In this document: positions 14,763-15,635 of the stretch, one piece after another
How positions within the stretch are numbered: position 1 is the stretch's first letter
How the letters are laid out: the number at the start of each line of letters is the position of its first letter
Assembly: GCA_026417195.1 (NCBI GenBank)
Contig: JAOADS010000027.1
Coordinates: 1 to 15,635, forward strand
Length of the DNA: 15,635 nucleotides
Direction of reading: 5' to 3'
Source: Ignavibacteria bacterium
GTDB taxonomy: Bacteria; Bacteroidota; Ignavibacteria; Tepidaquicellales; OLB5
Notes under the pieces: generated by a model
The model's input: the letters and a program-made list of their open reading frames with translations, nothing else
The model's database searches: none
Told to the model about the DNA's origin: nothing
Made by a program: the position numbers and the translations under genes

Positions 14763-15471
14763 GTCTTATTATGGTTAACATTTCCCTTACTGCACTATCA
14801 AGACCTGTAAATATGGCATGGGATATTATTGAATGACCTATGCTTAGCTCATCAATATCTTCCATATTGGCTATTGGCAAAACATTCAAATAATTAAGCC
14901 CGTGACCTGCATTTACTCCTAATCCTAATTCTTTTGCTATTTTGGCAGTTTGTCTTATTTTCTCAAGCTCAATCACTCTGTCTTTGTATTCACGAATGTT
15001 GCTGTATTTACCGGTGTGGATCTCTATCATATCTGCACCTACTTCAAGAGACTTATCAACAAATCTTGGTTCAGGTTCTATAAAAATACTAACCTTTATG
15101 CTATTCTCCTTAAGCCTGTCAATTTCCTCAGCTAATTTTTCTTCAACTGATGAAATATCAAGGCCACCTTCTGTTGTCAATTCCTCTCTTTTTTCCGGAA
15201 CTATGGTTACCATATCCGGTTTCAGCTCGCAGGCAATTTTTACCATTTCATCAGTAAGAGCCATTTCAAGATCCAACTTGGTTTTCACAACTTCTTTAAG
15301 TAAATATACATCCCTGTCCTTTATATGCCTTCTGTCTTCTCTTAGATGACAGACGATTCCGTCTGCACCGGCCAGTTCACATATTGTAGCTGCAATAACT
15401 GGATCAGGTTCGATACCACCTCTGGCTTCCCTTATTGTAGCTACATGATCAATATTAATACAAAGTCTCAT
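14749..15471 (-). CDS. pdxJ: Pyridoxine 5'-phosphate synthase
   Basis: The 240-residue protein begins MRLCINIDHVATIREARGG, the hallmark N-terminus of PdxJ. It also shows GADGIVCHLREDRRHI (35-50, catalytic His42), LDLEMA (67-72, Glu69), and NAGHGLNY (187-194, His190), followed by IGHSIISHAIFTGLDSAV, which closes the phosphate site. PdxJ condenses 1-deoxy-D-xylulose 5-phosphate with 3-amino-2-oxopropyl phosphate to give pyridoxine 5'-phosphate, the DXP-dependent route to vitamin B6. Length is normal for the family. It is the first complete gene of the minus-strand cluster. No Shine-Dalgarno is seen before the ATG. Other pdx genes are not in the window. Confidence 0.95.
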   Translation of the reverse strand: MRLCINIDHVATIREARGGIEPDPVIAATICELAGADGIVCHLREDRRHIKDRDVYLLKEVVKTKLDLEMALTDEMVKIACELKPDMVTIVPEKREELTTEGGLDISSVEEKLAEEIDRLKENSIKVSIFIEPEPRFVDKSLEVGADMIEIHTGKYSNIREYKDRVIELEKIRQTAKIAKELGLGVNAGHGLNYLNVLPIANMEDIDELSIGHSIISHAIFTGLDSAVREMLTIIRRVRP

Positions 15472-15486
15472 AAATTATAATTAATA

Positions 15487-15635
15487 TTATTGAAACAATT
15501 TTATAAATGAATCCAAACCAATTCCATAGGAAGAACTTCTGTATCTTAAAACAGAAACAACATCTATGAAAACCATAACAGCCCAGTGAACAAGAAAGCA
15601 GTAAATAAAGGAATTCGCTCTCCAAGCCTGTATCC
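15487..15635 (-). CDS. C-terminal fragment of a membrane-like protein (cut by window edge)
   Basis: A minus-strand frame is open from the right edge to a TAA at 15487-15489, giving 48 visible residues. It has a hydrophobic stretch (FIYCFLVHWAVMVFIDVV) followed by a polar tail, RYRSSSYGIGLDSFIKLFQ, as in the last membrane helix and cytoplasmic end of an inner-membrane enzyme or transporter. The stop is 15 nt before the pdxJ ATG, the spacing expected of an operon neighbour. I do not recognise the family. A second minus-strand frame is also open here and runs into pdxJ, but it is rich in Cys and Phe and looks less natural. Confidence 0.45.
   Translation of the reverse strand, partial: IQAWRANSFIYCFLVHWAVMVFIDVVSVLRYRSSSYGIGLDSFIKLFQ

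Noticed and set aside
15508..15561. Short plus-strand ORF starting ATG 15508 near the right edge
   Set aside because: It is only about 17 codons, has no Shine-Dalgarno, and opposes a better minus-strand frame.

Overview
This is a gene-dense, low-GC bacterial chromosome window with 17 protein-coding genes I can support, two of them cut by the window edges, plus a weaker cut reading frame at the right edge. No rRNA, tRNA, CRISPR array or insertion sequence was seen. LptB marks an outer-membrane (Gram-negative) cell. Three traits point to the Bacteroidota/Chlorobiota/Ignavibacteriota group: a class I FbaB aldolase, very few Shine-Dalgarno sequences, and a promoter upstream of ygfZ that fits the Bacteroidota pattern TTTG-N17-23-TAnnTTTG. 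An Ignavibacteria-like genome is my best guess; that is inference from content, not a phylogenetic result.

Layout, left to right. (1) Minus strand 1-1008: rodZ-like, then the first 40 codons of ligA. (2) A short divergent promoter region, 1009-1171. (3) Plus strand 1172-6564, close-packed: ygfZ-like, fbaB, a 35-codon lysine-rich ORF, an EamA transporter, a Gfo/Idh/MocA oxidoreductase and cca. (4) Minus strand 6561-10108: a small ABM-like protein, pgpH and a xerC/xerD-type recombinase, transcribed right to left. (5) Plus strand 10293-12209: kup. (6) Minus strand 12206-15489: a membrane-like gene fragment, pdxJ, a sirtuin, lptB, a PIG-L/LmbE deacetylase and a small zincin. From pdxJ onward each gene overlaps the next, as in one operon.

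Functional links: pgpH (c-di-AMP hydrolysis) and kup (K+ uptake) are separated by one small gene, and c-di-AMP controls K+ uptake in many bacteria. rodZ, lptB and possibly the PIG-L protein serve the cell envelope. ligA, xer and cca are housekeeping DNA and RNA genes.

The most unusual point is translation initiation. Both transporter genes, eamA and kup, can only be read at full length from an ATT (or ATA) codon. These two genes also carry the clearest Shine-Dalgarno-like sequences in a window where such sequences are rare. The 35-codon basic ORF and the hairpin directly in front of the xer start codon are also worth checking. I found no clear new multi-gene defence or mobile system.
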